From Plotosus lineatus (lineage: Eukaryota > Chordata > Actinopteri > Siluriformes > Plotosidae), in contig CM045733.1 of the NCBI GenBank assembly GCA_024760905.1, positions 33,650,001 to 33,714,000 on the forward strand: a stretch of DNA of 64,000 nt, given 5' to 3'. Numbering within the stretch: position 1 is the first letter of the stretch; the number at the start of each line of letters is the position of its first letter. This document shows, piece by piece, positions 63,651 to 64,000 of this stretch. The notes under the pieces were generated by a model. The model ran no database searches, was not told where the DNA came from, and was given only the letters and a program-made list of their open reading frames with translations. The translations under genes and the position numbers were made by a program.

Positions 63651-64000
63651 TTAATCATAATTTTCTATCATCATTTTCTTTGTGTGGAAGATGTCATGAT
63701 TATTTTATTATTTGTGCGCTTTACAACTAATATGTAACTTTTTATTTTGGTAGTGGGTTGAATAAAATCCAGCTTAGATAAGCCGTGCTTTTATTTCTTT
63801 TTATAATGCTGGAGTTGCCAGTTCAAACCTACAGGATTGCACTTTAATATATAAAACTTTCAAATACAAATCACAGTTTATTACAATTATCAATAAAACA
63901 TAATCGTCAAGAAGATTTTTTGAGTAAAAGTAAATCATTTAGAATAATCAAATAAATAGGCGATATAATTAATTATGGTCATGTTTCCTTTGCGAGTCTG
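63651..64000. other. Right-edge sequence, nothing recognised
   Basis: AT-rich, no coding or repeat signal that I can name. Confidence 0.5.

Overview
The window looks like nuclear DNA of a ray-finned fish, probably a teleost. It is AT-rich, intron-containing and full of vertebrate microsatellites. Its repeats are typical of fish: Tc1/mariner, pogo/Tigger, hAT, APE-type LINEs and tRNA-derived SINEs. I cannot name the species.

One real protein-coding gene is visible. It is an EPS8 orthologue (epidermal growth factor receptor pathway substrate 8, an actin-capping, actin-bundling and Rac-signalling adaptor) on the minus strand. Sixteen coding exons with consistent splice phases run from the ATG at 22107 down to 1843 and encode about 594 residues: N-terminus, PTB domain, proline-rich linker, helical middle region and SH3 domain. 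The C-terminal actin-binding effector part lies beyond the left edge. A further 51-nt exon at 18855-18905 is a probable in-frame alternative exon inside intron 2.

The introns carry many insertions: a hAT element with intact 8-bp target duplications (4395-5089), a Tc1 3' half (6626-7135), pogo/Tigger fragments, a roughly 2.5-kb LINE with endonuclease and reverse-transcriptase domains antisense to the gene (9810-12312), and a degenerate second LINE (about 15395-17330).

From about 22.1 kb to 64 kb I see no exon I can defend. This is probably the 5' intron or upstream DNA of EPS8. It holds several families of short pogo/Tigger elements (some adjacent, one nested in another), a deleted mariner, a second hAT with target duplications, and several SINEs. 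The most notable object is an inverted, decayed copy of the EPS8 SH3 exons (49281 to about 50590), joined to a Tigger transposase fragment.

The observations most worth checking are: (i) this inverted partial EPS8 duplication with its transposase junction; (ii) a SINE family whose one body carries three different 3' tails from nearly the same junction; (iii) the 51-nt EPS8 cassette exon flanked by CU-rich tracts; (iv) a pogo-type element with six exact copies of an 8-mer matching the YY1 core; and (v) a pogo element nested in another, with the empty site preserved in a sister copy.
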